Shown one piece after another: positions 63,101 through 64,000 of a stretch of DNA of 64,000 nt. The first letter of the stretch is position 1. Every line of letters begins with the position of its first letter. The notes under the pieces are model-generated. The model did not search any database. It was not told where the DNA came from and saw nothing but the letters and a program-made list of their open reading frames with translations. Source of the DNA: Polynucleobacter sinensis (GTDB lineage Bacteria > Pseudomonadota > Gammaproteobacteria > Burkholderiales > Burkholderiaceae); assembly GCF_001595985.1 (NCBI RefSeq), contig NZ_LOJJ01000018.1:264816-328815 (forward strand), given 5' to 3'. The position numbers and the translations under genes are program-made.

Positions 63101-64000
63101 TGTTGGCTCCGGTGGGGCTGCGATGCTTTATACCGGTAGTTACGTTGATAGTACAGGTGTGGCGCAATTGGTCAGTAGTAGTGGGGGTTCATACCGCTTT
63201 AATAGCGACCCTAATACTTCTAACTTCACAACTCCATTGGGGGTTGGGATCAATGTGATTTATAGGGATCCATTTGCACCAACTCAAGCGCCATCAGAGG
63301 GTGCAGAAATCTTATCTACTACGCCGCCAGTAGTACCCATCATGCCTGAGCTTGGATATGAATATATTGTTAAGGATAGTAACGCCAACATCAACACCAT
63401 AGAGGGTGTTGGCCAAGGCGCTGGAGGTCCTGGCGATGGATCAGGTCCGGGTAATGGCGCTGGTCAAGGTAAGGGTGCACCAAGCACCTCCCTAATGGAG
63501 ATTCCAGTAACTGATCCAACAGCTCAAACATCTAACGCCAACATTAATACCGTAGAGGGTGTTGGCCAAGGCGCTGGAGGTCCTGGTGATGGATCAGGTC
63601 CGGGCAATGGCGCCGGTCAAGGTAAGAGCGCACCAAGCGCTTCCCCAATGGAGACCCCAGTAACTGATCCAACAGCTCAAACATCTAGCGCCAATATTAA
63701 TACCGTAGAAGATGTTGGCCAAGGCGCTGGAGGTCCTGGTGATGGATCAGGTCCAGGTAATGGTGCTGGTCAGGGTCAGGGTAAGGGTAGCGACAATACT
63801 CCTGGGAATAACGGAAATCAATCTAATGGAAGTGGGTCAGGATCCAACCCATCATCTACGCCTGGAACATCGGATATTCCAAGCACTCCAAATGCTCCAA
63901 GTACTCCAGTAGCGCCAGCGAATCCAGATGCGCCAACTACTCCGAATGTGCCAAACACCGCTCCAGGTACAACGGATGCTCCAAGTACTCCAAATGCTCC
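60165..64000 (+). CDS. Large TpsA exoprotein with filamentous haemagglutinin N-domain (runs off the window)
   Basis: The frame is open from ATG 60165 to the window edge, at least 1278 codons. A signal peptide (about 1-22, ending VQA) is followed by the TPS domain (about 40-260): WDTFNVGKSSTVNFIQP, LNRVTGNSPSQIFGQIHANGQVYLLNPSGIYF with the hallmark NPSGI (split here) and MVDVNSIVATTHDLSD. A long beta-helix of Gly/Ser/Thr/Asn-rich repeats follows, then from about 1073 Gly-rich 51-residue repeats and a Pro/Thr/Ala-rich tail. No Cys-rich or toxin domain is seen so far. It should be exported by the neighbouring TpsB to act as an adhesin or surface fibre. Confidence 0.92.
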   Translation, partial: MKPLFSQQILFSCLVLAGLVQAAPPLPGALPTGGVVSSGSASIATAGNTMTVNQSTNRAAINWDTFNVGKSSTVNFIQPNTQSATLNRVTGNSPSQIFGQIHANGQVYLLNPSGIYFAPGAMVDVNSIVATTHDLSDADFMAGKSSFSRKGSTASVVNEAQISASIGGYIALLAPEVRNNGVVIAKQGTIAMASGELITLNFGPISKLESIAVTPGDFNALVVNNHAVLAADGMVILSARAMNQLASQVIQNGTIEAKGISSQGGRIILDSGINGSTQISGLLDVTSDTSKGGRIEVLGQNVQVKSTGVLDASGSTGGGEVLVGGSWQNSDLRVSQAITTTIEAGASLRANATDYGDGGTVVAWSDVVNQNSQTTVAGNLQAKGGINGGNGGRIETSGFRVNSENAFVDASSPKGRGGLWLIDPSDATINQTIADGYANTLNTGTSVLNSVNGNIDTVTGVNISKTAGGDAAFTLQATGNIAIASGTKIESTSGKLDVVLNSNSNGGGGAVSMTGATIKTNGGTFTLGGTSNPLTGSAVGIASKITGASIDGGEITTAGGNVSIRGEGFSGSLGGAETAWNSTFGVRIGQNAVINSGGGNITIAGLTASGNPNAFSHAILFGDQGSISGGASILSGSGNIVISGNTLGGGNYSNGVYFQSSLAHPVTISASGAGSVSLTGFTSNPSTLENHGVFFEEGTQAISTQNGALSITGKGSGTNGYGIAFQHAASTNNTTIGSATQTGNIDITADSMLFVATTNATIQGAGNLTFNPLTNSTPIEFGASGPLTKLVVPSAAFGSQIADGFSQINIGSTSGSGAISTTADLTARDNLAIIGGSGPIQISNVINAGSNTLTLNSSTSITESGAGSITADKLLVLGTSGASTLQSASNSVNVLAANTGSLAYVNSGALTVGGIDFTSGVTASGPISIATANGNLTVANNISTGSTSLNAVNLIAGRDFTAGNIAGGNIAINSGAQINVGSGGAAMLYTGSYVDSTGVAQLVSSSGGSYRFNSDPNTSNFTTPLGVGINVIYRDPFAPTQAPSEGAEILSTTPPVVPIMPELGYEYIVKDSNANINTIEGVGQGAGGPGDGSGPGNGAGQGKGAPSTSLMEIPVTDPTAQTSNANINTVEGVGQGAGGPGDGSGPGNGAGQGKSAPSASPMETPVTDPTAQTSSANINTVEDVGQGAGGPGDGSGPGNGAGQGQGKGSDNTPGNNGNQSNGSGSGSNPSSTPGTSDIPSTPNAPSTPVAPANPDAPTTPNVPNTAPGTTDAPSTPNA
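63381..63780 (+). repeat. 153-bp tandem repeats inside tpsA
   Basis: Three copies of a 51-codon unit: 63381-63533, 63534-63686 and 63687 to about 63780 (partial). Each begins with codons for (N/S)ANINT and holds the Gly-rich core GQGAGGPGDGSGPGNGAGQG. The first two end DPTAQTS. Copies differ at scattered third bases and a few residues. Confidence 0.9.
63855..64000 (+). repeat. Pro-rich degenerate repeats at the end of tpsA
   Basis: A low-complexity stretch of (S/T/N)-(T/A/V)-P-type units (e.g. DIPSTPNAPSTPVAPA) continues to the window edge. In surface proteins such regions often act as an extended stalk; this role is inferred. Confidence 0.75.

Noticed and set aside
63381..63780. 153-bp repeats as a CRISPR array or insertion element
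   Set aside because: They are in frame within one large coding sequence, have no spacers and contain no transposase or terminal inverted repeats.
1..64000. CRISPR arrays, insertion sequences, integrases or rRNA genes
   Set aside because: None was seen on either strand; all long frames are assigned to housekeeping, transport or secretion genes.

Overview
The window is chromosomal DNA from a betaproteobacterium of the family Burkholderiaceae. Gene order and moderate GC content (estimated by eye, not computed) point most strongly to a freshwater Polynucleobacter-like organism. The evidence is the run yceD-rpmF-plsX-fabHDG-acpP-fabF-degP-lepA-lepB-rnc-era-recO-pdxJ-acpS-nagZ, the efp/earP pair that rhamnosylates EF-P on arginine, divergent rne/rluC, and uvrC-pgsA followed by tRNA-Gly and tRNA-Cys. 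Genes are tightly packed: many overlap by 1-8 bp and only one non-coding gap exceeds 300 bp (the rne/rluC gap, 24606-25067).

Layout. 1-1.7 kb: ribosome and tRNA maturation (rimM partial, trmD, rplS). 1.8-6.5 kb: Nudix hydrolase, CobD/CbiB-like membrane protein, rsgA, an M48 protease and a histidine phosphatase. 6.5-10.6 kb: a complete three-gene ABC importer of the ferric-iron type. 10.7-15.9 kb: orn, mog, pmbA, an orphan Tat-exported TRAP binding protein, folA and thyA. 16-17.4 kb: a ferredoxin and its NADP reductase. 17.5-24.6 kb: a hydroxyacid dehydrogenase, a small membrane protein, the molybdenum cofactor genes moeA-mobA-moaA and rne. 25-29.8 kb: rluC, a HAD phosphatase, an S49 peptidase, an RsmI-like methylase, maf and yceD. 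29.9-35.5 kb: rpmF and the type II fatty acid synthesis cluster. 35.6-44.5 kb: periplasmic protease, lepA, lepB, rnc, era, recO, pdxJ, acpS, nagZ. 44.6-50.3 kb: efp, earP, uvrC, pgsA, two tRNAs, galE. 50.5-57 kb: a lipoprotein, lexA, asparaginase, then rpsF-priB-rpsR-rplI-dnaB. 57-58.3 kb: a PsiF-repeat protein and an MscS channel. 58.4-64 kb: a two-partner secretion system (TpsB transporter plus a very large TpsA exoprotein that runs off the end).

The most striking feature is a 352-residue intein inside dnaB, inserted exactly between the Lys and Thr of the Walker A motif. It has Ala as residue 1 and carries Trp66, Cys332 and Thr350, the signature of the rare class 3 inteins, plus two LAGLIDADG homing endonuclease motifs. 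Other points of interest are a lexA promoter that predicts a leaderless, self-repressed transcript; earP and uvrC start codons that share the same CATG; the absence of rpoE-rseAB between fabF and the HtrA protease; and 153-bp in-frame repeats in the TpsA gene. All functional names rest on reading motifs and gene order by eye; no database search was run.
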